Counted from the stretch's first letter, positions 7,815 through 17,783 are shown. The stretch is DNA of 64,000 nt from Leptothrix sp. (in: b-proteobacteria) (GCA_013822265.1 PNKD01000002.1:1-64000); one strand, 5' to 3'. Numbers and translations: made by a program. Notes: generated from the sequence alone by a model not told the origin.

Positions 7815-8630
7815 CTATGCAGCGGGCTCGCCACCCGCCGCCTGCAGCATCTGCGCCACCACCGCCAGCGCGATGACCTCGGGCTCCTTGCCCTTGATGC
7901 CGGGCAGGCCGATGGGGCAGTTGATGCGCGCAACCAGCGCGGCATCGAAGCCGCGCTCGCGCAGCCGGTGCTCGAAACGCGCGCGCTTGGTGGCGCTGCC
8001 GATGAGCCCGAACCAGCCGAAGTCGCCGCGCGCCAGGATGGCCTGCGCCAGCGCCAGGTCCAGCGCATGGCTGTGCGTCAGCACGAGGTAGAAGGCGCCG
8101 GCCGGCGCGGCCGCCACCTCGGCCTGCACCGGCTCGACACACACGCGCTCGATGTGCGGCGGCAGCGGGCCGGGCGGGAACTCGCTCTCGCGCTCGTCCA
8201 CCCAGTTCACCCGGCACGGCAGGCCGGCCAGCAGCCCGACGACGGCGCGGCCGACATGGCCGGCACCGTAGAGCTGCAGATGGAAGCGCGGCGCCGGCAC
8301 CGGCCAACTGGCCGGCGCACTGTGCGCCAGCGCCGTGAAGCGCAGCGTCAGCACACCGCCGCAGCACTGGCCCAGGCTGGGGCCAAGCGCGATGCGCTGT
8401 TCGGGCCGCGCCGCGGCCGGCACCGCCTGCGCCAGCAGCGCACGCGCGTCGGCGATGGCCTGCCACTCGAGGTGGCCGCCGCCTATCGTGCCGTGAACCT
8501 CTTCGGCCGCCACCAGCATGCATGTGCCGGCTTCGCGCGGCACCGAACCCAGGGTATGCAGCACCTCCACCACCACCGCGGGCCGGCGCTCGGCCTGCCA
8601 GCGCAGCGCGGTCTCGCGCAGCCCGTTCAC
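7815..8630 (-). CDS. xdhC: Xanthine dehydrogenase accessory protein XdhC
   Basis: XdhC binds molybdenum cofactor, guides its sulfuration and inserts it into xanthine dehydrogenase. The 271-residue protein has the N-terminal XdhC segment (HTLGSVPREAGTCMLV, GTIGGGHLEWQA, LGPSLGQCCGGVL) with the Cys-Cys pair thought to hold the cofactor, and the C-terminal Rossmann-type half (LYGAGHVGRAVVGLL, VLTHSHALDLAL, FGLIGSATKRARF, PIGLPGIKGKEPEVIALAV). The start is GTG, 10 bases past the xdhB stop, so it is the third gene of the xdhABC operon. Confidence 0.95.
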   Translation of the reverse strand: MNGLRETALRWQAERRPAVVVEVLHTLGSVPREAGTCMLVAAEEVHGTIGGGHLEWQAIADARALLAQAVPAAARPEQRIALGPSLGQCCGGVLTLRFTALAHSAPASWPVPAPRFHLQLYGAGHVGRAVVGLLAGLPCRVNWVDERESEFPPGPLPPHIERVCVEPVQAEVAAAPAGAFYLVLTHSHALDLALAQAILARGDFGWFGLIGSATKRARFEHRLRERGFDAALVARINCPIGLPGIKGKEPEVIALAVVAQMLQAAGGEPAA

Positions 8631-8640
8631 GGCCGCAGCG

Positions 8641-11019
8641 TCACGTCGCGCCGCCGGCCACCATGGCCCGCACGGCGTCGACGGCGCGCAGCAGCGCCTC
8701 CGGCGTGGCCGGGGCGGGCAGCGGCGGGTCGACGCGGTGGCCGCCCACCGCCGAGACGGCGTCGCGCAGCGCGAAGAAGACGCTGAAGGCCAGCAGCAGC
8801 GGCGGCTCGCCGACGGCCTTGCTGTGGTGCACGCTGTCGGGCTTGCGCGCGGGCTCGAACAGGCGCACGCGCAGGTCGGCCGGGCAGTCGTTGGCGGTCG
8901 GGATCTTGTAGGTGCTGGGCGCGTGCGTCAGCAGCAGGCCGGCCCGGGGCGAACCGTCGGCCGGGTGCCAGACCAGTTCTTCCATCGTCAGCCAGCCCAT
9001 GCCCTGGATGAAGGCGCCTTCGATCTGGCCGATGTCGATGGCCGGGTTGAGGCTGCGCCCGACGTCGTGCAGCAGGTCGGCGCGTTGCAGCTTCCACTCG
9101 CCGGTGAGCGTGTCGAGCAGCACCTCGCTCACCGCCGCGCCGTAGGCGAAGTAGTTGAAGGGCCGGCCCTGCAGCGTCTGCTTGTCCCAGTGCAGGCCGG
9201 GCGTGGCGTGGAAGCCGTCGCTCCACAACGGCACGCGCGCCAGGTAGGCCTGCTGAACGACCTCGGCGAAGGGCCGCGCCTGCCCCGCGAAGTGCACGCA
9301 GCCGCCGGCAAAGCCGACATCGGTCGCGTCGCCGCCCCACTGCGCGGCGCAGAACGCGGCCAGCCGCTGGCGCACCTGTTGCGCGGCGTGCTGCGCGGCG
9401 CGGCCGTTGAGGTCGCTGCCGGTGCTGGCCGCGGTGGCCGAGGTGTTGGCGATCTTGGCGGTGTCGGTGGCGCTGCAGCGCACGGCCGCCGGCGGCAGGC
9501 CGAACTCGTGCGCCACCACCTGCGCCACCTTGGTGTTCAGGCCCTGGCCCATCTCGGTGCCGCCGTGGTTCACGAGCACGCTGCCATCGGTGTACACGTG
9601 CACCAGCGCGCCGGCCTGGTTGAGGTGGGTGACGTTGAAGGCGATGCCGAACTTCAGCGGCGTCAGCGCCAGGCCCTTCTTCAGCACCGGGCTGCCGGCG
9701 TTGAACTCCTTCACGGCGGCGCGGCGGGCGCGGTAGTCGCTGCTGGCCTCGAGCTCGTCGAGCAGCGGGTGCAGGCAGTTGTCGTCCACCACCTGGCCGT
9801 AGGGCGTGACCTTGTTCGACGCCCGGCCGTAGAGGTTGGCACGGCGCACGTCCAGCGCGTCGCGGCCCAGCCGGCGCGCCAGGCTGTCGATCAGCACCTC
9901 GACGGCGATGGCGCCCTGCGGCCCGCCGAAGCCGCGGAAGGCGGTGTTGCTCTGCAGGTTGGTGCGCGCGCTGTAGCCGTGCACGGCGACGTGCGGCAGC
10001 CAGTAGGCGTTGTCGAAGTGGCACAGCGCGCGTGTCATCACCGGGCCCGACAGGTCGGCCGAATGGCCGGCGTTGCTGACCATCGTGGCCTCGGTGCCCA
10101 GCAGCCGGCCGGCATCGTCGAACCCTGCCTCGAGCTCGAAGTGGAAGGGGTGGCGCCGGCCGGTGATCATGAAGTCGTCGTCGCGGTCGACGCGCAGCTT
10201 CACCGGCGCGCACGCACGCACGGCCGCCACGGCGGCCACGCAGGCGAACAGCGCGCTCTGCGATTCCTTGCCGCCGAAGCCGCCGCCCATGCGGCGGCAC
10301 TCCACCTGCACCGCGTGCGCCGGGCGCCGCAGCACCTGCGCCAGGTGGTGCTGCATCTCGCTGGGGTGCTGGGTGCTGCAGTACAGCCTGAGGCCGCCGT
10401 CCTCGGTGGGCACGGCATAGCTGATCTGCCCTTCCAGGTAGAACTGCTCCTGCCCGCCGACGGCGAAGTCGAGCTTCAACCGCTGCGGCGCGGCGGCGAT
10501 GGCCGCCGCGGCGTCGCCGCGCCACAGGTGCATGGGCGGCACCACGTACTGCCGCGCGGCGTGCGCGGCGACGGCGTCGAGCACGGGCGGCAGCGCGCGC
10601 GCACCCACCACCTGGCGCGCCAGCGCCGCGGCGCGGCGCGCGGCGTCGCGTGTGCGCGCCACCACCGCGAACAGCGGCTGGCCCAGGTAGCGCAGCGTGT
10701 CGCCGGGCTCGCCGGCGAGGATGGGCTCGTCGTGCAGCAGCGCGCCGCAGTCGTTGGCGCCGGGCAGGTCGCGCGCGCTGAAGACATCGACGACACCGGG
10801 CATCGCGCGCACGGCATCGAGGTCCATCGATTCGATGACGCCGTGCGCCAGTGGCGACAGCCCCAGCGCGGCGTGCAGCGTGCCGGCGAGCTCGGGCAGG
10901 TCGTCGGTGTAGGGCGCGGCGCCGCCGACGTGCAGGTGCGCCGACTCGTGCGGCAGGCCGCGGCCGACGACGGGCGTCGCGGCCTGCGATGCGGCGCCGG
11001 CTTCGCGGGGCCGGTTCAT
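8641..11019 (-). CDS. xdhB: Xanthine dehydrogenase, molybdopterin-binding large subunit
   Basis: This subunit hydroxylates hypoxanthine and xanthine at the molybdenum centre. The 792-residue protein has the N-terminal aldehyde-oxidase a/b hammerhead (HLHVGGAAPYTDDLPE, VFSARDLPGANDCG), then the molybdopterin domain with GGGFGGKESQ, RAFRGFGGPQG (the Arg that orients substrate), EMGQGLNTKV and, near the end, KAVGEPPLLLAFSVFFALRDA, where the Glu is the catalytic base. Its start overlaps the xdhA stop by 4 bases (ATGA), showing tight coupling. All catalytic residues I can place are present, so it should be active. Confidence 0.95.
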   Translation of the reverse strand: MNRPREAGAASQAATPVVGRGLPHESAHLHVGGAAPYTDDLPELAGTLHAALGLSPLAHGVIESMDLDAVRAMPGVVDVFSARDLPGANDCGALLHDEPILAGEPGDTLRYLGQPLFAVVARTRDAARRAAALARQVVGARALPPVLDAVAAHAARQYVVPPMHLWRGDAAAAIAAAPQRLKLDFAVGGQEQFYLEGQISYAVPTEDGGLRLYCSTQHPSEMQHHLAQVLRRPAHAVQVECRRMGGGFGGKESQSALFACVAAVAAVRACAPVKLRVDRDDDFMITGRRHPFHFELEAGFDDAGRLLGTEATMVSNAGHSADLSGPVMTRALCHFDNAYWLPHVAVHGYSARTNLQSNTAFRGFGGPQGAIAVEVLIDSLARRLGRDALDVRRANLYGRASNKVTPYGQVVDDNCLHPLLDELEASSDYRARRAAVKEFNAGSPVLKKGLALTPLKFGIAFNVTHLNQAGALVHVYTDGSVLVNHGGTEMGQGLNTKVAQVVAHEFGLPPAAVRCSATDTAKIANTSATAASTGSDLNGRAAQHAAQQVRQRLAAFCAAQWGGDATDVGFAGGCVHFAGQARPFAEVVQQAYLARVPLWSDGFHATPGLHWDKQTLQGRPFNYFAYGAAVSEVLLDTLTGEWKLQRADLLHDVGRSLNPAIDIGQIEGAFIQGMGWLTMEELVWHPADGSPRAGLLLTHAPSTYKIPTANDCPADLRVRLFEPARKPDSVHHSKAVGEPPLLLAFSVFFALRDAVSAVGGHRVDPPLPAPATPEALLRAVDAVRAMVAGGAT

Positions 11020-12524
11020 GCGCCCGCCTCGCGCGCCCACACGCTCACCGCGGCCTCGGCCAGCGGCGCCTCGGGCCGCGTCTCGAGCCAGCAGCGGCGC
11101 AGCAGGTTCTGCGCCACCTGCATGCGGTAGGCGGCGCTGGCGCGCAGGTCGGTCAGCGGCGTGTAGTCGTGCGCCAGCGCGGCCATCGCGGCTTGCAGCG
11201 TGGCCTCTGTCCAGGGCCGGCCTCGCAGCGCGGCTTCGGCCTGCGGCGCGCGCTTCACGGTGGCGGCCATGCCGCCGCAGGCGATGCGCGCGTCGGCGAC
11301 CACGCCGCCGTCCAACTGCAGCGCGACGGCGACACACACCGCCGAGATGTCGCAGTCGAAACGCTTGGCGATCTTGTAGACGCGCAGCGCCTGCCCGGGC
11401 CGGGCACGCGGCACTTCCAGCGCGCGCACGAACTCGCCTGCCTCGAGCCGGTTTTGCATATGGCCGGCGTAGAACTCCTGCAGCGCCATGCGCCTGTCGG
11501 CGTCGCCGCGGCGCAGCACGATGGTCGCACCCAGCGCGATGAGCGCCGGCGCCGAGTCGCCGATGGGCGAGCCATTGGCGACGTTGCCCCCCATGGTGCC
11601 GGCCAGGCGCACGGGCAGGCCGGCAAAACGCAGCCAGACGTCGCGCAGCGACGGCCACTCGGCGGCCAGCGCCTGCCAGGCCGCCTGCAGCGACGCGCCG
11701 GCGCCGATGACGATGTGGCCCGGCGTGTGCTCGATGGCCTTCAGCTCGGCCACGGCACCGAGGTAGATGATCTCTCCGAGATCGCGCAGCTGCTTGGTCA
11801 CCCACAGCCCGACGTCGGTGCTGCCGGCGAGCAGCCGCGCCTCGGGGCGCTGCAGGCGCAGCTGCGCCAGCCCGTCCAGCGTGCGCGGGGCGTGGAAGGG
11901 CGCGTGGCCGGCAGGCTGGTAGTGCAGCGGCGGCGCGCTCTGCAGCGATCGAAGTGCGGCCAGCACACGGCCGTGGTCTGGCCGCGACGGCAGCGGCACC
12001 GGCGGCGCCTCATAGGCACGCAGCGCGGCGTCGAGGATGGGCCGGTAGCCGGTGCAGCGGCACAGGTTGCCACTCAGTTCGTCGGCCAGCGCCTGGCGGC
12101 TGGGGGCGCCTGCGTGCGCGTCGCCGGCCTGCCGGCGGGTCTCGTAGCCGGCCCACAGGCTCATCACGAAACCCGGCGTGCAAAAGCCGCACTGCGAGCC
12201 GTGGCCATCGACCAGGGCCTGCTGCACCGGGTGCAGGGTGCCGTCGGCCGCGGCCAGGTCTTCGACCGTGAACAGCGCCTTGCCGTCGAGCGTGGGCAGG
12301 AACTGTATGCAGGCGTTGACGGGCCGCAGGCGCAGGCCACCGGCATCGTCGAGCTCGCCCAGAACCACCATGCAGGCGCCGCAGTCGCCCTCGGCGCAGC
12401 CTTCCTTGGTGCCGGTGCAGCGGGCGTCTTCGCGCAGCCATTCGAGCACGGTGCGCGTGGGCGCGGCGTCGACCACCTCGGCCACCGCGCCGCGGTGCAG
12501 GAAGCGGATGGGGCGGGTGTTCAT
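11016..12524 (-). CDS. xdhA: Xanthine dehydrogenase small subunit (2Fe-2S and FAD)
   Basis: This subunit passes electrons from the molybdenum site to NAD+. The 502 residues contain, in order, a plant-type [2Fe-2S] domain (Cys36, 43, 48 and 51 in CTGTKEGCAEGDCGAC), a second helical [2Fe-2S] domain (CGFCTPGFVMSL and NLCRCTGYRPI), and a FAD-binding domain (LLAGSTDVGLWV, GTMGGNVANGSPIGDSAPAL) with a CO-dehydrogenase-like C-terminus. It is first in xdhABC. The 106 bases to the divergent guaD gene must hold the promoters of both, but no site stands out. Confidence 0.95.
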   Translation of the reverse strand: MNTRPIRFLHRGAVAEVVDAAPTRTVLEWLREDARCTGTKEGCAEGDCGACMVVLGELDDAGGLRLRPVNACIQFLPTLDGKALFTVEDLAAADGTLHPVQQALVDGHGSQCGFCTPGFVMSLWAGYETRRQAGDAHAGAPSRQALADELSGNLCRCTGYRPILDAALRAYEAPPVPLPSRPDHGRVLAALRSLQSAPPLHYQPAGHAPFHAPRTLDGLAQLRLQRPEARLLAGSTDVGLWVTKQLRDLGEIIYLGAVAELKAIEHTPGHIVIGAGASLQAAWQALAAEWPSLRDVWLRFAGLPVRLAGTMGGNVANGSPIGDSAPALIALGATIVLRRGDADRRMALQEFYAGHMQNRLEAGEFVRALEVPRARPGQALRVYKIAKRFDCDISAVCVAVALQLDGGVVADARIACGGMAATVKRAPQAEAALRGRPWTEATLQAAMAALAHDYTPLTDLRASAAYRMQVAQNLLRRCWLETRPEAPLAEAAVSVWAREAGA

Positions 12525-12630
12525 CGTCTAAGGGTTCCGGGACATGGGAGCCTGAAGGGTAAGTCAGCGCGAGGACCTGCGCCATGCCCGCGCAATTGCC
12601 GCGCCGGGCAGATGGACCGAAGGCTGCGCG

Positions 12631-13977
12631 ATGATCGGCCCCGCCATGAAACTCGCCGTACGCGCCGACCTGCTCGACTTCAGCGCCGCCCCCTCGTGGG
12701 GCAGCCCGACGCTGGACGGCGTGCGTTTCCGTCCCGACCACTGGCTGTTCGTCGAGGGCGGGCGCATCCTCGGCGCCGAGCCCGCCGCCGCCGTCGACCC
12801 AGGCGCGGACTGGCAGCGCCACGACCACCGCGGCCGCCTGCTCATGCCCGGTTTCATCGACACGCACGTGCACTGCCCGCAGCTCGATGTCATCGCCAGC
12901 TGGGGCGCAGGCCTGCTGGACTGGCTGGAGACCTACACCTTCCCCGCCGAGCAGCGCTATGCCGACCCGGACGTGGCGGCCGTCGGTGCGGCGCGCTTCC
13001 TCGACGCGCTGCTGGCCCACGGCACCACGGCGGCGGTGGTCTTCGCCACCGTGCACCGCGCTTCGGCCGAGGCGCTGTTCTCCGCCGCCGCGCAGCGCGG
13101 CATGCGCATCGTGACCGGCAAGGTGCTGATGGACCGTCACGCCCCCGACGGCCTGCGCGACGACGTGGCCGGCGCCGAAGCCGACTGCGAGGCGCTCATC
13201 GCACGCTGGCACGGCCAGGGCCGCAACGCCTACGCCGCGACCATCCGCTTCGCCGTCACCAGCACGCCCGAACAACTGGCCATGGCTGGTGAGCTCGGCC
13301 GGCGTCATGCCGGCTTGTACATGCAGACGCACGTGGCCGAGAACCTGGACGAGGTGAAGTGGGTGGCCGCGCTCTACCCCGAGGCGCGCAGCTACCTCGA
13401 CGTCTACCACCGCGCCGGCCTGCTGCACGAACGCGCCGTCCTGGCGCATGGCATCTGGCTCGATGCCCACGACAGGGCATTGCTGCGCGAGACCGGTGCA
13501 CACATCGCGCACAGCCCCAGCAGCAACCTCTTCCTCGGCAGCGGCCTGTTCGACTGGCAGGCGGCGCGTGACGCCGCGCACGGCGTCAGCATCGCCAGCG
13601 ACGTGGGCGGTGGCACCAGCCTGTGCCAGTTGCGCAGCCTGGCCGAGGCCTACAAGGTGCAGGCATTGCGCGGCACGCGGCTCAACGCCTGGACGGCGTT
13701 GCACGCCGCCACGCGCGGCGCGGCCGGACTGCTGGGCCTGGCGCACGAGATCGGCCACCTGGAGGCAGGCACCCTGGCCGACCTGGCAGTCTGGAGTTGG
13801 GCGCAGGGCCCCGTGGCCGAGTATCGCGATGCCGTGGCGCGCGGCGCCGAGCCGGGCGTAGCGGCGCAGGACCTGCACACACGCGTCTTCGCGTGGATGA
13901 CGCTGGGCGACGAACGCAACCTGGCCGCCACCTATATCGCGGGGCGGCTGGCTGCAGGGTCGGCGGCAGACCCATGA
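12631..13977 (+). CDS. guaD: Guanine deaminase
   Basis: GuaD hydrolyses guanine to xanthine and ammonia, feeding the xanthine dehydrogenase encoded on the opposite strand. The 448-residue protein is an amidohydrolase: metal ligands in PGFIDTHVHCPQ (His79, His81), a later His in MQTHVAENLDEV, then VLAHGIWL and IASDVGGGTSL (the catalytic Asp). IAHSPSSNLFLGSGLF is specific for guanine deaminases. A second in-frame Met five codons in (12646) is an alternative start. It is divergent from xdhABC and followed by a porin and an importer, forming a purine-use module. Confidence 0.94.
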   Translation: MIGPAMKLAVRADLLDFSAAPSWGSPTLDGVRFRPDHWLFVEGGRILGAEPAAAVDPGADWQRHDHRGRLLMPGFIDTHVHCPQLDVIASWGAGLLDWLETYTFPAEQRYADPDVAAVGAARFLDALLAHGTTAAVVFATVHRASAEALFSAAAQRGMRIVTGKVLMDRHAPDGLRDDVAGAEADCEALIARWHGQGRNAYAATIRFAVTSTPEQLAMAGELGRRHAGLYMQTHVAENLDEVKWVAALYPEARSYLDVYHRAGLLHERAVLAHGIWLDAHDRALLRETGAHIAHSPSSNLFLGSGLFDWQAARDAAHGVSIASDVGGGTSLCQLRSLAEAYKVQALRGTRLNAWTALHAATRGAAGLLGLAHEIGHLEAGTLADLAVWSWAQGPVAEYRDAVARGAEPGVAAQDLHTRVFAWMTLGDERNLAATYIAGRLAAGSAADP

Positions 13978-14042
13978 CAGACCCGGATCGAAACTTGCTA
14001 ACCCCGCAGCTGACCCGTTTTCAACCGAAGAGGAAAACTCCC

Positions 14043-15116
14043 ATGCACCGACCCCTGACCCCAGGTCTCACATCGCGCGCCACCGCACTGGCGAGCACAC
14101 TGGCGACCGCCGGCCTGCTGGCTGCCGGCACCGCCCAGGCCCAGTCTTCCGTCCAGCTCTACGGCCTGGTCGACCTGTCGGTCGGCCAGTTCCAGACCGC
14201 CGGCAGCGCCAAGGTCAAGCGCCTGGACAGCGGCAACTTGAGCACCAGCTACTTCGGCCTCAAGGGCACGGAAGACCTGGGGGGCGGCCTGCAGGCCGGC
14301 TTCACGCTCGACAGCTTCCTGCTCGCCGATTCCGGCGGCGCCGGCCGTGTGCCGGGCGTCGATGCCTTCTGGTCGCGCAACGCCAACCTCAGCCTGTCGG
14401 GCGGCTTCGGCATGCTGCGCCTGGGCCGCATGGCCACGCCGATGTTCGTGAGCTCACTGCTGTTCAACAGTTATGGCGAATCCTTCGGGTATTCACCGAC
14501 CATCCGCCAGTACTACAACTCGCCGCATGGCACGTCGCTGGTCGGCGACTCGGGCTGGAACAATGCCATCGGCTACACCACGCCCCGCAAGGGCGGCCTG
14601 ACGGCCAACCTGCTGGTGGCCGCCGGCGAAGGCGCGGCCACCGCCCGCGGCCCGAACGTCGGCGCCAACTTGCTGTACTTCGCCGGCCCGCTGGCCCTCA
14701 CGGTGGCCTTGCAGAAGGTCGAAGCGCAAGGCACGCTGGGCCGGCCGATCTCGGCCTTCCCCGGCTTCAGCAGCCAGTCGGCGCTGCAATTCGGCGCCAG
14801 CTACGACCTGAATTTCGTCAAGTTCTCCGCCCAGTACGGCAGCATCGAAACCCGGGCCACACAGGAAGTTCAGACCAGGACGTTGAACCTCAGCGCCTCG
14901 CTGCCGATGGGCCGTGGCGACATCCTGGCGGCCTACGGCAGCAGCGAAAGCACGACCGCGGGCGTGGCTGGCAAGCCCGAGAGCGAGATGCTGACGCTGG
15001 GCTACAACTACAGGCTGAGCAAGCGCACCGACATCTACGGCCTGTACATGAGCGACAAGTACACGGGCAAGTCCAGCGGCACGACGCTGGCGGCGGGTGT
15101 GCGCCACAGCTTCTAG
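14043..15116 (+). CDS. Outer-membrane porin of the Burkholderiales type
   Basis: The 357-residue product has a signal peptide (basic start, hydrophobic core LASTLATAGLLAAG, cleavage after AQA) and begins its mature part with SSVQLYGLVDLSVG, the hallmark first strand of betaproteobacterial general porins. YFGLKGTEDLGGGLQAGFTLDS and the terminal AAGVRHSF, ending in Phe as needed for BAM-assisted assembly, support a 16-strand trimeric barrel. AAGAGGAAAAC precedes the ATG. Placed between guanine deaminase and the importer, it may let purines or nucleosides cross the outer membrane, but porins of this type are usually only weakly selective. Confidence 0.92.
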   Translation: MHRPLTPGLTSRATALASTLATAGLLAAGTAQAQSSVQLYGLVDLSVGQFQTAGSAKVKRLDSGNLSTSYFGLKGTEDLGGGLQAGFTLDSFLLADSGGAGRVPGVDAFWSRNANLSLSGGFGMLRLGRMATPMFVSSLLFNSYGESFGYSPTIRQYYNSPHGTSLVGDSGWNNAIGYTTPRKGGLTANLLVAAGEGAATARGPNVGANLLYFAGPLALTVALQKVEAQGTLGRPISAFPGFSSQSALQFGASYDLNFVKFSAQYGSIETRATQEVQTRTLNLSASLPMGRGDILAAYGSSESTTAGVAGKPESEMLTLGYNYRLSKRTDIYGLYMSDKYTGKSSGTTLAAGVRHSF

Positions 15117-15163
15117 TAGACCCTGACCGGCGGCCGCGGAGATCTGCCGACAATCTCCCCTCC

Positions 15164-16681
15164 ATGTCCCGTCTGGAACTCCGCGGCATCAGCAAGCAAT
15201 ATCCCGCAGTTCGCGCCAACGATGGCGTGAACCTGCGGGTGCTCGCAGGCGAGATTCACGCCGTGCTGGGCGAAAACGGCGCCGGCAAGAGCACGCTGAT
15301 GAAGATCATCTACGGCGCCGTCGAGCCCGACGACGGCCAGATGCTGTGGAACGGCGCACCGGTGTCCGTGAAGAGCCCGGCGCAGGCGCGCGCGTTGGGC
15401 ATCAGCATGGTCTACCAGCACTTCAGCCTGTTCGACACGCTGACCGCCGCGCAAAACGTCTGGCTCGGCCTGGACAAGCGCCTGAGCCTGCCCGAGGTGA
15501 GCGCGCGCATCACCGAGGTAGCGGCCAGCTATGGGCTGGACGTCGACGTGCAGCGCCCCGTGCACACGCTGAGCGTGGGTGAACGCCAGCGCGTCGAGAT
15601 CGTGCGCGCACTGCTGAGCAAGCCGCAGTTGCTGATCCTGGACGAGCCGACCTCGGTGCTGACGCCGCAGGCGGTGGACAAGCTTTTCGTCACGCTGCGC
15701 ACGCTGGCCGCGCAGGGCTGCAGCATCCTCTACATCAGCCACAAGCTCGACGAGATACGGGCGCTTTGCACGCAGTGCACCGTGCTGCGTGGCGGCAGGG
15801 TCACGGGCCAGGTCGACCCGCGCGCCGAGAGCAACGCCAGCCTGTCGCGCCTGATGATCGGCGCCGAGCCGCCGGCGCTGCGGGCCCGCGCCGCCACCGC
15901 CGGCGAAACGGTGCTGCAGGTGCGGCGACTGAGCCTGGACAAGCCCGACGAGTTCGGCATGGCACTGCGCGACATCGCACTGGAGGTCCACGCCGGCGAG
16001 GTGGTGGGCATCGCTGGCATCTCGGGCAACGGCCAGCAGGAACTGATGGCGGCGCTGTCGGGCGAAGACACGCGTGCCGCGCCGGGCAGCATCACGCTGG
16101 GCGACACCGACATCGCGCGGGCCAGCCCGCGCAAGCGCCGCAGGCTGGGCCTGCACTTCGTGCCCGAAGAGCGCCTGGGCCGCGGCGCCGTGCCCACGCT
16201 GAGCCTGGCGCAGAACACGCTGCTCACGCGCACCGAGGCGGTGTCGAGGCTGGGCTGGATCGCCACCGGGCGCGCGCAGCGCCTGGCCGAAGACCTGATC
16301 GCACGCTTTCACGTGCGCGCCGGCGGTGCGCGCGCGGCGGCAAAGAGCCTGTCGGGCGGCAACCTGCAGAAGTTCATCGTCGGGCGCGAGATCGCTGCCA
16401 AGCCGACGCTGCTCATCGTCAGCCAGCCCACCTGGGGCGTGGACGTGGGCTCGGCGGCGCAGATCCGCGGTGAACTGCTGGCGCTGCGCGAGGCCGGCTG
16501 CGCGCTGCTGGTGGTGAGCGAGGAACTCGACGAGCTCTTCGAACTGGCCGACCGGCTGCACGTCATGGCGCAGGGCCGGCTGTCGCCCGCCGTGCCGGTG
16601 GCCCAGGCCTCGGTAGAGCAGATGGGCGCCTGGATGAGTGGGCTGTGGGACGTGGTGCCCGCCATGGCCCGGGCCACCTGA
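15164..16681 (+). CDS. BMP-type ABC importer, tandem ATP-binding protein (purine/nucleoside)
   Basis: This 505-residue protein has two fused ATPase domains, like sugar (RbsA) and nucleoside (NupO/YufO-like) importers. The first has Walker A GENGAGKST, signature LSVGERQRVEI and Walker B LLILDEPTSVLTP. The second is degenerate, as usual: GISGNGQQELMAALSG in place of Walker A, LSGGNLQKFIVGREI as signature, and LLIVSQPTWGVDVG, where the DEP becomes SQP, typical of the nucleoside branch. A 6-base inverted repeat, GGAGAT...ATCTCC (15138-15158), lies just before the ATG. It heads a four-gene operon (ATPase, permease, permease, binding lipoprotein). Confidence 0.92.
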   Translation: MSRLELRGISKQYPAVRANDGVNLRVLAGEIHAVLGENGAGKSTLMKIIYGAVEPDDGQMLWNGAPVSVKSPAQARALGISMVYQHFSLFDTLTAAQNVWLGLDKRLSLPEVSARITEVAASYGLDVDVQRPVHTLSVGERQRVEIVRALLSKPQLLILDEPTSVLTPQAVDKLFVTLRTLAAQGCSILYISHKLDEIRALCTQCTVLRGGRVTGQVDPRAESNASLSRLMIGAEPPALRARAATAGETVLQVRRLSLDKPDEFGMALRDIALEVHAGEVVGIAGISGNGQQELMAALSGEDTRAAPGSITLGDTDIARASPRKRRRLGLHFVPEERLGRGAVPTLSLAQNTLLTRTEAVSRLGWIATGRAQRLAEDLIARFHVRAGGARAAAKSLSGGNLQKFIVGREIAAKPTLLIVSQPTWGVDVGSAAQIRGELLALREAGCALLVVSEELDELFELADRLHVMAQGRLSPAVPVAQASVEQMGAWMSGLWDVVPAMARAT

Positions 16682-16694
16682 GCCCGGCCAGACC

Positions 16695-17783
16695 ATGTTC
16701 AAGCTCGAAGCCCGCCCGCAGCCCAGCCGGCTGATGTCGCTGGCCAGCCCGCTGCTGGCCCTGGCCCTCACGGTGCTGCTCGGCGTGGGCCTCTTCGTGC
16801 TGCTGGGCAAGGACCCGCTGCGCGGGCTGCAGATGTTCTTCGTCGAGCCGCTGAAGAACCTCTACGCGCTGTCCGAACTGAGCGTCAAGGCCACGCCATT
16901 GATCCTCATCGCGCTGGGCCTGGCGGTGTGTTTCCGCAGCAACGTGTGGAACATCGGCGCCGAGGGGCAGTTCGTCGTCGGTGCGCTGTGCGCGGGCTGG
17001 GTGGCGATGCAGGCCGGGCCCGCCACGGCGGGGATGGCGTCCTTGGGACGGGGCATCGTGCTGCCCGTCCTGCTGGCCGGCGTGCTGGGCGGCATGCTGT
17101 GGGCGGCGATCGTGGCGCTGCTGCGCGACCGCTTCAATGCCAACGAGATTCTCGTCAGCCTGATGCTCGTCTACGTCGCCGAGCAACTGCTGGGCTGGCT
17201 GGTCTACGGGCCCTGGAAGGACCCGGCGGGCTACAACTTCCCGCAGACCATCACCTTCCTGCCCGAGACCAAGGTGCCGCGCCTGGTGCCGAACCTGCGC
17301 GCGCACATCGGCCTGCCGATGGCGCTGCTGGCCGTGGCGGTGCTGTGGGCCTTTCTCTTCCGCACCTACCGCGGCTTTGCGCTGCAGGTCGGCGGGCTGG
17401 CGCCGGCGGCGGCGCGTTACGCCGGCTTTTCGTCGCGCAGCGCGCTGTGGACGGCGCTGCTGCTGAGCGGCGGCATGGCCGGGCTGGCCGGCGGGCTTGA
17501 AGCGGCCGGGCCGCTGGGCCAGCTGACGCCCTACGTGCCCGCCGGCTACGGCTTCGCCGCCATCATCGTGGCCTACGTGGGGCGGCTGCACCCGGTGGGC
17601 ATCGTCTTGGCGGGGGTGCTGATGAGCATGTTCTACATCGGCGGCGAACTGGCGCAGTCGCGGCTGGGGCTGCCGAAGTCGTTGACGGGCGTGTTCCAGG
17701 GCCTGCTGCTGTTCACGCTGCTGGCCTGCGACACCTTGATCACCTACCGCGTGCGCTGGGTCCGCGCGGCCCGCGCGGCCTGA
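16695..17783 (+). CDS. BMP-type ABC importer permease 1
   Basis: This 362-residue inner-membrane permease has eight to ten hydrophobic segments and the family motif FRSNVWNIGAEGQFVVGAL, followed by RDRFNANEILVSLMLVYVAEQLLGWLVYGPWKDP. These are typical of NupP/YufP-like permeases that accompany BMP lipoproteins. The C-terminal part has the conserved GLAGGLEAAGPLGQL and PAGYGFAAIIVAYVGRLHPVG. The ATG at 16695 is 13 bases past the ATPase stop; an earlier in-frame start would overlap that gene. It pairs with the next permease to form the heterodimeric channel. Confidence 0.92.
   Translation: MFKLEARPQPSRLMSLASPLLALALTVLLGVGLFVLLGKDPLRGLQMFFVEPLKNLYALSELSVKATPLILIALGLAVCFRSNVWNIGAEGQFVVGALCAGWVAMQAGPATAGMASLGRGIVLPVLLAGVLGGMLWAAIVALLRDRFNANEILVSLMLVYVAEQLLGWLVYGPWKDPAGYNFPQTITFLPETKVPRLVPNLRAHIGLPMALLAVAVLWAFLFRTYRGFALQVGGLAPAAARYAGFSSRSALWTALLLSGGMAGLAGGLEAAGPLGQLTPYVPAGYGFAAIIVAYVGRLHPVGIVLAGVLMSMFYIGGELAQSRLGLPKSLTGVFQGLLLFTLLACDTLITYRVRWVRAARAA

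Noticed and set aside
12010..13878. A 622-codon minus-strand frame opposite guaD
   Set aside because: It overlaps guaD and xdhA, both of which have full catalytic motifs. The long frame is a GC-bias shadow.
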